A stretch of 64,000 nt of DNA from contig JAACJM010000117.1 of assembly GCA_013368315.1 (NCBI GenBank), positions 124,001 through 188,000 of the forward strand. Reading direction: 5' to 3'. Both the position numbers and the translations under genes were made by a program. Of this stretch, positions 34,613 to 45,001 are shown piece after piece. How positions within the stretch are numbered: position 1 is the first letter of the stretch; each line of letters begins with the position of its first letter. Origin of the DNA: Tetrapyrgos nigripes. Taxonomy: Eukaryota > Basidiomycota > Agaricomycetes > Agaricales > Campanellaceae. The notes beneath the pieces were generated by a model. That model had not been told where the DNA came from and ran no database searches. It was given only the letters and a program-made list of their open reading frames with translations.

Positions 34613-34764
34613 AAGGTAAAGAGGTAAAGGCGCGAGGTAGAGATGCCAAGGTGAAAGGTAAAGATTTGAAGGTAAAGGTAAAGATGCAAGGTAGAGATGT
34701 CAAGGTTGAGGTAGAGATGTCACGGCACATGTAGAAGATCAAGCCGAGATATTTTTGTCCGGCC
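34613..34764 (-). repeat. Right terminal inverted repeat
   Basis: The complement of the left terminus: read inward from 34764 it is GGCCGGACAAAAATATCTCG, then the same CATCTCTACCTC and CATCTTTACCTTTACC units. It has fewer of the 20-bp units than the left end. Confidence 0.85.
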
Positions 34765-35786
34765 AGGCCCTTCATACTGTTCGAACTTCGCCTACTTCTG
34801 TTCTCAATATCAATACTGCTTCTCTTAACACAATTCCATCCAAAAGTTCATCCTTCGTACACCAAGGAAGTCGATATGGCGAGCAGTGATGGTGATGGAG
34901 CACGCCAGAATGATGCCAGCTGTCAGCCTGTCGTTCTTGCGGTTGCCGGTACTACTACCAGGGTTTTGATGGATGATAGTGATCAGCGAGGAAAAGGAGA
35001 GAAGAGAACGCGTCGCCGCGACGGGGAGAAAAAATCCGCACTGAACGATAGAGGCGATTGCTTGACTTAGGCTATCGAAGCCTGAGATGAGGCTGACAGT
35101 AGAAACAAAGGGGGAAAATTATTTTTTTAAATGTACACCAATCGTACAAGAGCCTTGTAATTCGTACATTGCCTAAGTATGCAGGTCAAACTACGTATAC
35201 ATATGGTATGTGTATATGCGAATGGATATGAGTACGTGAAGTTGATCGTAAAGAGTCTGACAGAAACGAGGAGGACAGCCACGAAGACCAAAGAAACCAG
35301 GGAAGATAGGAGACGAAGGCAACAAAACGTTAACGCGGTATGCGGGGGGACAAGAGACATGCCAATTGCAAAATACACTTGAGTAAGTATACATATGCAG
35401 TATTTGGATGGACAGATGGATAAACAGATGGATAAACAGACGTGTACAACAAAAGTAACAAAGACATGTACCTGTACAGTGCATGAGTCGTGAAGATGGG
35501 GACAGAGGAGGGGAATGACACGGTAATGAACAAAAAAAAGTGCAAGAAGAAATGGAAGAGCAGGAAAAAGGGGCATGAGATACAGATGGTACACAAATAC
35601 ATTAGAAAGTGAAAGCGAAAAAAAAAAATAGTCCTTCGATATTTCAGTCCGCAGGAGAAAGGGAGCTGGAGAGGCGAATGAACAGAGTGAGAACACGAGA
35701 AGGAAGGCATACGATAGCATTGCACCAACGGGTTCATCCTTCCCTCCAATTAGGTTCTGAACCCGCCCGAACGATGAGATCCCTCG
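34765..35786. other. Intergenic between the element and the MYND gene
   Basis: About 1 kb, AT-rich, with a TGGATGGACAGATGGATAAACAGA-type microsatellite at about 35407-35440. The minus-strand open frames here are long T-rich hydrophobic runs without a start context or domain. A small plus frame at 34876-35070 has no recognisable features. Confidence 0.45.
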
Positions 35787-37250
35787 TTAACACCAATTCA
35801 TCTTTATGCAAACCCTCTTATGTTCCTCCCAATCCAACCTCTGGTGCTCCAAAGAACAATACTTGACGAGTTTGCATTTGCTGCATAGCTGTCCCGCCGG
35901 TCTTGATATCGAGCCAGACTTCGCATGGTGGGAAGGAGCTTCCGCTGGGGATCCGTCGTTCGTGTTGGAATTGCGGTTGTGATGTGATTCTTCCGAAGTC
36001 GCCATACTCTCCGCGCTGCAATGGCTACCAGAATCCCCATCGATGTCCTTTCGTGCATCACTAGCCTTCCCATCCGAATTGCTGTCCTTATCCGACCTTG
36101 CCGATATCATCCTCGCAGCAGCATATGAAGGCTGCGCAAGTTGCTCGCTGAAGCAAGCATCACATTCGATCCAATTACACATGTCCCGCTCTTTGATCTT
36201 CCTTATCTTCTTCCTCACTTTATCCTTCTCTGGACTTGCCTCGCCTCCCTCTACTCTAGCCGCTTTAAATCCTCTGTTATTCCCTCCATAAATCTCCAGC
36301 ACACTTGCGCTCTCCAGTCCTCGCCTAGGAAACCTGATCATCTCGCAATCTTCTGTACAGCACGGATTTGGACATCCAGTGGGATAGTCGCAGAAAATCT
36401 CCTCGTCCGGAACATATGAAGGATGTGTGAAGAGGATTTGGGAGTAGGATGTGGGTTGAGGGGAGAAGAGGATAAGGAAGGGCGGCTTTTTCTCAGCGAT
36501 GATGGCACGGAGGGTCAAATCGATTTGAGGAAAGCAGGGTAGACGATGCCGACGGTGAAGGGTGTGGGATATGCGCATATCTAGAGGAAGAACATCAATA
36601 TGACTATAAATAGGGTAGATTTGGAGAATGGTTGTGCACTAACGCTCGTACTGGATCTGACGCTCTATGCTGGGTTTGCATACCCGTCCAAACGAGTACC
36701 GAGATACAAGCTTGAAATATTCTGTCACATCGTCCATTTCTTGTCTTTTGAGATCCGTAACGATTATGTAGATTTCGGAGCAATTTTCGTGCATGCCGCG
36801 TAGAAGCAACAGCTCTGGGAGCTGGACACAATTCGTGTTGAGACAAGGGAATCGATGGAAGAAAGAAGGGAGAAAACGGACCATTGTGAAGACTACTTGT
36901 AGCATGGGGAGCTTTCTTTCTTGCATGGAGCGATGGCAATATACATGGGTTGTCCACATTCTATGGAGAGGCATGAGACGGCCAGTATCGACGGTCCGGC
37001 AGAAGATGTTTGTAGTGTCGAATTCGCCCTTGTTCCATATGAGAATCTGCCTCTGGTTGGGGATTTGGCGACGGTCCCTAGAGTCGCGAAACCATTCGTA
37101 GTATGCCTCGTGAGGTTGGCGGTGCTCGAGCCATTTGTCGATGAGCATGAGAGTGGAGTCGTCGTCGAGGGTGGTCTTGACGAGCTCTGTTTGGTCGAGA
37201 GACGTTGGAGAGAGGGGCGAATAGTGTCTTTGCCGTTTGGACATGATCAT
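35787..37250 (-). CDS. MYND-type zinc-finger protein
   Basis: Two exons joined across an intron at 36581-36643 (GTTAGT...CTCTAG). The N-terminal two-thirds has no domain I recognise (LIDKWLEHRQPHEAYYEWF, GEFDTTNIFCRTVD) but resembles the body of basidiomycete MYND proteins. The C-terminus carries the zinc finger: CDAC, then about 90 residues of Ser/Asn-rich insertion, then CSKCKLVKYCSLEHQRLDW and HKRVC. The sixth ligand, usually Cys, is His. The domain usually mediates protein-protein contacts. Start at 37250 or 37244 (adjacent Met codons). It is divergent from the S28 peptidase gene, whose ATG is only 64 bp away. Confidence 0.78.
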
Positions 37251-37314
37251 GAAAGAGTGTAAAGCCTCGGCTTGTTCTTTATTTGCCGGGCTCGATCGTT
37301 TACACGATCCACCA

Positions 37315-39547
37315 ATGCGTCTCGTTACTGTTGTGCTCGCTATCGCTGGCGTCGTCCACGCTATTACGCCAGAACTCCTCCGTCTTGGTCCGCAGGGTGT
37401 CAATCTATGGAAGCTAAACCAGAAAAAGTCTTCTCTTCAGCGTAGGTTACTTGTTCAGGAAACCTCGGCTTTTTCGCTGGCGGACGAGTTTCCAGCTCAG
37501 TGGTTTGAGCAACCCTTGGACCATTTCGACAAGAGCAGAACGGACACTTTCCAACAACGCTACTGGGTAAATAAACGTCACTACAACCCAGACGTCGGTG
37601 GACCCGTTATCGTTCTTGACGGTGGAGAAACCAGCGGAGAGGTGTGTCGCGTGTCAAACTTGGTATCATCAAGCCATTTATCGTTCCATAGGACAGACTT
37701 CCCTTCCTAGACACAGGTATTGTGGAAATTCTGTGCAATGCCACCGGGGCGTTGGTGTCGTGCTTGAGCATCGGTACTATGGTATGCAAGCCCACATCTG
37801 CTTTACTGCTGGCAACTCAACTTTTGCCCAGGTGAATCTGTTGCAACAAAGAACCTCACCACTGACTCTCTCCGATTCCTCAACAACGATCAAGCTGCCG
37901 CCGACAGCGCCAATTTTATGGCCAATGTCCAGTTTGAGGGTATCGACCAGAACCTCACTGCTCCTGGCACCCCCTGGATCTACTACGGTGGATCTTACGC
38001 AGGCGCTCGTTCTGCCCACATGCGTATTCTCTACCCGGACCTCGTCTTTGGAGCTATCGCGTCTAGTGGTATGCTTGCGCTCGCTCAAGTAGCCGTTTAT
38101 CTGACTGTCCTTCCCAGGTGTCACTCATGCTGCTATCACGAACTGGGAATACATGGACGTCATAAGACGGGCTGCGGACCCCATATGTTCCAACCATCTC
38201 CAGAAATCAATCGAAACTATTGATTTCATCCTTGCCCACCGTGTCCTTTCGGGTCCTTTGAAGAGGCTCTTTGGAGTACATGGCTTGAAACACGATGTTG
38301 ACTTTGTTTCTTTGATCGAGGTAAGTCTACGTTCATCTTTTCAAGACGCTAATCTAATGTTCTTCCTTCAGAGCCCTCTTGGTTCCTGGCAAGATAAGAA
38401 CTGGGACCCAGTCGTCGGAAGCACCACCTTTGACGACTTCTGTGCTGCAATCAATAATCACAGCAGCTCTCTGTCTTCGTCCGATGTCAGCATTACAAAT
38501 TTGCCTTATGGTGCCCCCGAAAGGCTAGTCCACCTCCCAGGAGGTCTTTCGTTGGATTTCTCTGTCGTCAACTATGCCAACTATATCAAGAACAATGTCG
38601 TTTCAAGCTGCCCGGATGATATGACACAGGAACAAGTGAGTGTTTTGCTATACATCTTTTCCGGTCCGCTGGAGTGGAGTCCTTTGATTCATCTGCATGG
38701 AACTTTGTTCTTGGGACCTCAAGTGGTGTATTTTTAGCGTTCCTCCATGTGCTTCCGTACTTGTTCTGATTTTGAGTTTCTCCATATCCACTGTTTCTGC
38801 GTCTTTCTCCGTCCCCGTCTCTGTTTACTCTATGGCACATGCTAACCACCCAAACCCCACCCAAACCCCACCCCCATTCATCTATGCATCATAATCATAT
38901 TCTAGTGTTTCGGAACCTTCAACGATACCCAATACACCGACACCTCCCTCTCCGAAACCTGGCGTCTCTGGCAATTCCAAGTCTGTACCCAATGGGGCTA
39001 CTTCACCACTGCACCTCCTGACCCTGAATATCCGAGGATTATTTCTCGTCTTTTGGATTTAGAGTATGAATCCAAACTCTGTCGACAAGCGTACCCACCT
39101 GGAGAGGTGTTTACTGTACCAAAGTTGCCGAATGTGACCAGTGTGAATGTGTTGGGTGATTTTGCGATTGCGGCTGATAGGTTGGCGATTATTGATGGAG
39201 AGGGTGAGTGAGATGGATGTGGACACGCACAGAATAAGCTGACCAATTTGGTTTGTTCTAGTCGACCCATGGAGGCCCGATACCCCACACAGCGAATACG
39301 CTAAACCTAGGGAAGACACGGTTTTGAGGCCTTTCAAACTCATTCCCAGTACGTCTTTCCGTTCTGTCTGGCTGAGATTCCTGATTAATGATTGACACTA
39401 CCAATCTCATTAATTGTAGAGGCTGTACATCACTGGGACGAAAATGGTCTTCCAGGACTGGTTGGAGAGCCATTTGACATTAAGAAGATCCATGAAGAGG
39501 AAATATCGTTCGTTTTAGAGTGGTTGAAGGATTTTAAGAAGGATTAA
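37315..39547 (+). CDS. Serine peptidase family S28 (prolyl carboxypeptidase-like)
   Basis: A secreted or vacuolar peptidase cleaving after proline. A signal peptide is clear (MRLVTVVLAIAGVVHA). Then come the S28 entry motif WFEQPLDHFD, VLDGGETSGE, VVLEHRYYG, the catalytic Ser in YYGGSYAGA, Asp in IDGEVDPWRPDTPHS, and His in AVHHWDENG. About seven introns can be placed with good borders. One anomaly: between EILCNATG and GVGVVLEHRYYG (about 37744-37750) the frame fails by one base in a run of G (four present, five needed). This is either a real frameshift or a sequence error; the rest of the gene looks under selection. Confidence 0.85.
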
Positions 39548-40027
39548 GATGGGTAAAGGGGTAAAGATGAACTTGCAATGAGTAGGTACATACATTATTG
39601 CTATGTGATTCTGCGAACGAAATGTACGAAAGGATGTGCTTTGTCCGTGTGCAATAGTCATTTTGCAGCGAAGAGCAGCGTCGACTCTTTGATTTGCGAA
39701 AAACTAGTTGAGGAGAAAATCGTATCAAGGTACACGTAACAGACACAGTGTTCGTGAAGGGTAAGCGTATATTGTGTCCCTCATCTAAAGAAGTAGTATG
39801 TAGTAGTAGGTTGGATAGAGGTGTGTTTGTACTAGTAACGACCGTGGGGGAAGGGTAGTCCCATTGAAATTAGAATGAAAGAATGTCGGGGACGTAGCAA
39901 GTAGATGAAGCTGTTGTGCATGTACAGTACACATGAATTAACAATAAATTACAGAAAATTTGAAACAAAGCAGAACGACCTCGCTGGACACCTGGACTGT
40001 GTTTTAATGGGAAAACTGCGCAGCTGA
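39548..40027. other. Convergent 3' intergenic region
   Basis: 480 bp between two converging genes. AT-rich, as expected for 3' UTRs and terminators. No gene seen. Confidence 0.45.
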
Positions 40028-41770
40028 TTAAAACGCTAATACCGCCAAAGGTGCAAAATTTGACGAACGCGTAGCATCCTCGCGACTTCTGCCAGTATTC
40101 CTCTCGCTAAGCCTCCCCGAATCCGAATAAGGTGAACCTACAATACTTCCAGTATCCGGAGTCATATCTGGGGTGACAGTGCCCTCGAGGAAATGAGCCG
40201 TCTTTTGAGCATTAACCCGACGAGGTTGCGGACTGTGCGGAATTTCCGCACTCAACGCCGATATAAGACTTTCAAGCGATTGGGTGTAAGCTTTCGGAGG
40301 GCGATGAGGGAGGAGGAGGGATATGTCGTTGATACTTTCAGTGTCTTGGCTTTGTTGGTCTATTGTGAACTCGGATAACGATTTGCGACTCCCATCCTCT
40401 TGGCTGTAGAATGATCCAGTCCATGTTTGGCTTGATATACCAGAGTCGCGTTGGCCTCTGTGAGCGACTGGTGGAGCGAGGAGGCCATTCTGCGTGTATG
40501 TGTATGTAGTCTCTTCCACAGGTGCAGGGAAGAATGATTCGCGATCCGCCATATGAGGGCTGAAGGATTCGCGTATGGATGCCGCTTCTGGGAAGAATGA
40601 ATCTCGGTCGGGGGAACTGACAGGTTGCGGGTCGCTGATGTTACGGATGAGGATTGGGCGCCGAGGGGGTTTGGAGTCAGTCACTTCGGGATCTATGACT
40701 GTTTCATCGCCGCATGACAGATATATAGCCACCATCAGTGTTGGCAGATTTGTGACCAGCAAGGAAACACCGGACTAGAAAGGGTGTGTCATTAACGAGC
40801 TGCTGAGTTATCATTGAGAAAGCGACATACCTGGATGCTAGCGGTGAACCTCTCCAGAAGACCGTCTGCATGAATCACGAAGATGGCGTGACCGACACTT
40901 CCACCCAAGATGAAAGCAATGGCGAGAAATAACCAAATGAGCATAAATTTGTTGAGTGGTGAGTTTTCGTAAAGAAAGTACGCCTTGATAATACTGAATA
41001 AGGTGATAAGGCTGGAAGAGAATTCGACTACGCAGGTAAGGTCAGAGTCAGGGCACATGATATTTAGAAGAAAAACTCACGAGCAAGAGTAGTAGCGTTT
41101 ATAATTACATCTGCGAATCAGGGCTTAGAACTATAGTGCAGGTACATTTGAGAAAAATCACTGTACTGCTGCATTGTGAATCGACAGAGTCCTTGGACCA
41201 GGAGGTGGTGAGAAAACCACACATTACGCCCCTTTGTATGAGGAGACCAGTCCCCACTATGGCACATATTGAGGCAAGAGTGTAAGGAAGTCGACGATGT
41301 TCGGGTGCTGATATCTTGACAAATGTCAATGAAATACTGAGGCGCGAAAGCCTGCCACGGATGTTAAATCTTCAAGGCCAAAGTAACTCCGATAAGAACA
41401 GCGTACCAAACAACAGCGATATTCATCATGCTGACAACCCAGTATACTGTTAGAAGACTAAATCGGAGATGGGTGAAGGTTTCGGCCACTAGAGACTAAT
41501 CCATAAACAACTCAGGACACTGTCAGTTCAGAGACTCACCATTAGAATAGAACCAAAAAGCCACTAGCCCAGCTATTGAACACATAATAGCGAAGATACC
41601 CACTAAATCGTCGAACCAAAAGCATCCTTTACTATAACGGTACACAATTCGGATTAGAGTAAAGAGTTGTGCAGTCCCAGCTAGCACGGTAGTCACAACT
41701 GAAAGACGTCAGATTGTGTCCTGTTTGATAACGGTAAAAACTTACTTCTCCATGTAGTCACAGATATCAT
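40028..41770 (-). CDS. Fungal seven-transmembrane-like integral membrane protein
   Basis: Exons assembled on the minus strand give a run of hydrophobic segments: IVTTVLAGTAQLFTLIRIVY, LVGIFAIMCSIAGLVAFWFY, LLTVYWVVSMMNIAVVW, LPYTLASICAIVGTGLLIQ, SSSLITLFSIIKAYFL, FMLIWLFLAIAFILGGSVG, and VSLLVTNLPTLMVAIYL. A hydrophilic, Ser/Pro-rich cytoplasmic tail of about 220 residues follows (40028-40700). The layout matches the rhodopsin-like/PTH11-like membrane proteins common in basidiomycetes. Ligand and role unknown. About six introns. The start at 41770 is my best guess. Divergent from the NAXE-like gene, 202 bp away. Confidence 0.65.
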
Positions 41771-41972
41771 GGGCCTTTAGATAAAAGTCGTAAAGAAAGA
41801 AAAGAGGGAAAAAATGCTGATACGCAAAACATCTTGAATTAGTTTTATGAAATCGTGTACCGTCCATGGATAGGAGTTGGATAGGCAGACAAATTCGAAG
41901 GGCGATCACGTTTTAGAGTAGAAAAAGTTGCATGACATCACTCGAACATACCTTCTCGAAGACCCGACCACC

Positions 41973-43078
41973 ATGGTTCTCAGATATCTCACCGCAAAGT
42001 TAGCTCAACAAGTCAGGCATTCCAAAATCTACCAGGCAAATGCTCACAAAAGAACAGATTGACGAAGAACTCATGAGTTCGGCGGGAGCTTTCAGTATTG
42101 ATCAGGTCAGTTGAAATGTTGTCAAGGCAGCCGTACCAAGCTCTTACACTTTGCGTATCGTAGTTAATGGAACTTGCAGGCCTTGCCTGTGCCCAAACAC
42201 TTGCAAAAGTCTACGACAAAGAGAAGTACCCGAAAGTACTCGTTTGCTGTGGACCGGGGAACCAAGGTGGTTTTGCGGCCCAATACTGGAGCGTATTAGT
42301 ACTCATCCACGATCTTTGAAGGAGGAGACGGTTTAGTGGCCGCTAGGCATTTAGGTAACCCGTTTGATGCTACCTTGCGGCGGAGTCAGATGCATGAAAC
42401 CTTTTCGTTTCTTAGGAATGTTCGGTTACCGTCCGACAATCTACATGCCCAAGGTGTGTTCCTAAGTACCTTGAAACAGTCTGAGTATGGAGCTCACCTC
42501 AAAAATTAGCCGGGCTCTAAGGATATCTATCAAGTGTGTGCGGATCCCAACCGAGTCCATGGTCAAGCTCAACGCGAAATTTAGCGTCTCAAAACCCAAT
42601 GCGATAATATGAAGATTCAAACCCTTCCTCCCTCAAATGAGACGACCGACCTTGCAGACGCGTTAGCGTCTAACGATGTCATACTGGATGCTATCTTTGG
42701 ATTTTCATTCAAAGGTCCCATTCGTGCTCCATTCGACAATGTCTTGCCAATGCTCACCAAGTCTAGTCTCCCGATTGTCTCTGTGGACATTCCTTCGGGT
42801 TGGGACGTGGAAAAGGGTAACATAGATGGAGTTGGCCTGCAGCCGGATGTTCTTGTCAGCTTGACTGCTCCCAAAGAGGGTGTACGTGCCTTTACTGGAC
42901 GACATTTCCTTGGAGGACGCTTCATTCCAAAGTGAGTGAATGGCGAACTTGACGAGCTTTCGTTGGGTTTTCTGACCTCTACTTCCTTAGAGCAATGGAG
43001 GAAAAGTTTGAGCTGAACCTGCCGCAATATCCGGGTGTTGATCAAATTGTCGAGCTGCCTCAGACTCAAAAACTGTAG
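41973..43078 (+). CDS. NAXE: NAD(P)H-hydrate epimerase (YjeF N-terminal domain)
   Basis: Repairs the damaged cofactor NAD(P)HX by interconverting its R and S forms, working with a separate dehydratase. Splicing of about seven small exons gives [12 protein letters not shown], then [34 protein letters not shown], the phosphate-binding motif [18 protein letters not shown] (assembled across the intron at 42266-42318), [13 protein letters not shown], and [12 protein letters not shown] with the conserved Asp. The protein of about 245 residues is the normal length for the single-domain epimerase, with no frame problem. The stop is TAG 43076-43078. The next gene starts 165 bp downstream on the same strand. 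Confidence 0.9.
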
Positions 43079-43243
43079 ATTGACATTGTTAGGAAGGATC
43101 ACCAATGTAACGTATAAAGAATACTGCAATAAGAATCATTTCACGGGCACGTCCTGCACTTTCGACCCGATAGGCAAGTTCGAGTTGTGCAGTCGTTCTG
43201 ACAATGACGTAACAAAGCAACTTGACCTCTAACTTGCGAGACG

Positions 43244-44750
43244 ATGTCAAATCTTTACCGTTCTGCTCTAAGCGCTCGCATTGCAAAACTCCCTGTAGAA
43301 CCTCCTCATTTCGATGGAGAAGACAACGAAGAAGACGAGGAAGCAGATTCTCTAGGATCTCTTCCAGGCAGTGGCATGGGTCCTCCCGCAATGCAAGTCT
43401 GAACATATCTGCTCCAAACCGAGCCATCTCTCACATCCTCTCATCTGCTATGACTATTAAGGCCCGCAATGACGCGAAGACCTACCAAACCCAAACGTGA
43501 TCCCAACCCAGAGTTCTCACCCATCTCTGCGTCTTCTTTTTTCGTCGAAGCGGTTCAAGTCGCGGTAGCGAGTAGAAAATTGGACTGTAGGGTGTATTAT
43601 ACACCGCCAAAGTTTGCGAATGGTACGGTTATGATATGTCAACATGGGGCTGGGTTCTCGGGATTGTCGTTTGCATGTATGGCAAAGGAGATTGCGGATC
43701 TGTCGAAAGGAGAGTGTGGTGTTATGGCATTGGATGCTAGGAGACACGGTGAGCACATCTTTGAGTTCTCATCAATCCAGAAGTGACTGAAGCCTATCAG
43801 GCAAGACCACTTCTTCAGAGCCAGACGATGACCTTTCCATTGATGTGTTAGTGGCGGATTTTGTAGAAGTCGTTTCTGCTGTCTTTACGGATGTCGCGTC
43901 TACGCCTTCTCTTCTGGTGTGTGGATTCTTTCCTGCTCTGCAGAGTACCCATTTAATCTGGACTACAAAGCTCATTGGCCACAGTATGGGTGGATCCATT
44001 ATCACGCGAGCGTGTCCCATTTTAATGGAGATGAAGTACAAGATTGCAGGGGTCGCTGTACTTGACGTGGTAGAAGGTGCGTCCCCTCTGATGCGTTCCA
44101 TTCTTCATCTCATGCTGGTCCTTGATAGGCTCTGCACTGGACGCTCTGCCTCACATGAACAGTCTTCTCAACGCCCGTCCAGACGGGTTTGACAGTATAG
44201 AAGAAGCAGTTGAATGGCAGTATGTGTATATCCTCATCTTCCTCTCATTCTACCTAACTCTCATTCTTTCTGTTTCTGGTTCTTGTCACCCATCACCAGC
44301 GTAACAACAAAAGCCATCCGAAACCCCACTTCCGCCCGCGTCGCCGTCCCTGCCATCGTCAAACCATCCGAGAGCACCTCGCCCGTTATACCTCCCATCA
44401 TCTGGCGCACGCCTCTCAGATCCACAGCACCATATTGGAGAAGTTGGTTTGAAGGGTTATCCAAGATGTTTTTGAGTGCGAGGACTGCGAGGCTCTTGGT
44501 TCTTGCTGGGACGGATAGGTTGGATAAGGAGTTGATGATTGGACAGATGCAGGGCAAGTTTCAGATGGAAGTGGTTCCTGGGACGGGACATATGCTACAT
44601 GAGGTGAGGAATTATTTACGTCTGGGTTTTGGGTGGTTGCACTGAGCTTTTTATCAGGACGATCCGACGAGGCTCGCAGAAATATTGGTCGAGTTTTGGA
44701 GGCGGAATGAACGTCTGACGGTTGGGATCAAGAAAGTTGGGGATTTGTAG
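43244..44750 (+). CDS. PPE1: Protein phosphatase methylesterase 1
   Basis: Removes the C-terminal methyl ester from the PP2A catalytic subunit. The start MSNLYRSALSARIAKLP is typical of the family. After a probable GC-AG intron (GCAAGT donor near 43390) come FSPISASSFF, VMICQHGAGFSGLSF, ALDARRHG, the catalytic Ser in LIGHSMGGSI, VLDVVEGSALDALPHM, and the catalytic His in GTGHMLHED. Five or six introns. The length of about 400 residues fits the family. Complete and probably functional. The gene symbol follows the yeast name. Confidence 0.9.
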
Positions 44751-45001
44751 AATTTATGGATGAGAATACAATTGGAATACAAGATGTAATACAGTTGGTT
44801 AGTTGTACTTTTTGTACCAATAGACGAAATGTTTTTGTAGTTACATGAGCAATAAGTGAAGTAAGAAGTTAAGAACGGTACATCGGTTCCTTTGGGCCAG
44901 AGATAAGGGTAAAGAACTATCTGTGACAATAGAATACACAATTTTGTTCTTTTATTCCGCAAACCACCGAACAAGGATGCATACTGGTGATTTTCTGAGC
45001 G

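Larger units (their letters stand above)
24014..34764. mobile_element. 10.75-kb TIR element with DDE transposase and HECT gene
   Basis: Both ends carry the same sequence in inverted orientation, starting GGCCGGACAAAAATATCTCG and continuing for about 150-180 bp. Between them are a DDE integrase-type transposase (minus strand, 25898-27643), a HECT ubiquitin-ligase-like gene (plus strand, 30758-34038), and fragments of a glycosyltransferase and possibly a transporter. The two main genes run outward toward opposite ends. No obvious target-site duplication lies outside GGCC; the palindromic GGCC might itself be a 4-bp duplication, leaving GGACAAAA as the terminus. Both main genes look intact, so the element may be young. 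Confidence 0.75.

Noticed and set aside
34876..35070. 64-codon plus-strand open frame after the right transposon end
   Set aside because: Short, Arg/Lys/Asp-rich, no splice continuation and no recognisable motif.
35127..35749. Two long overlapping minus-strand frames of hydrophobic sequence
   Set aside because: Both reflect a T-rich strand with CA/TAT microsatellites; two frames open at once argues against coding.
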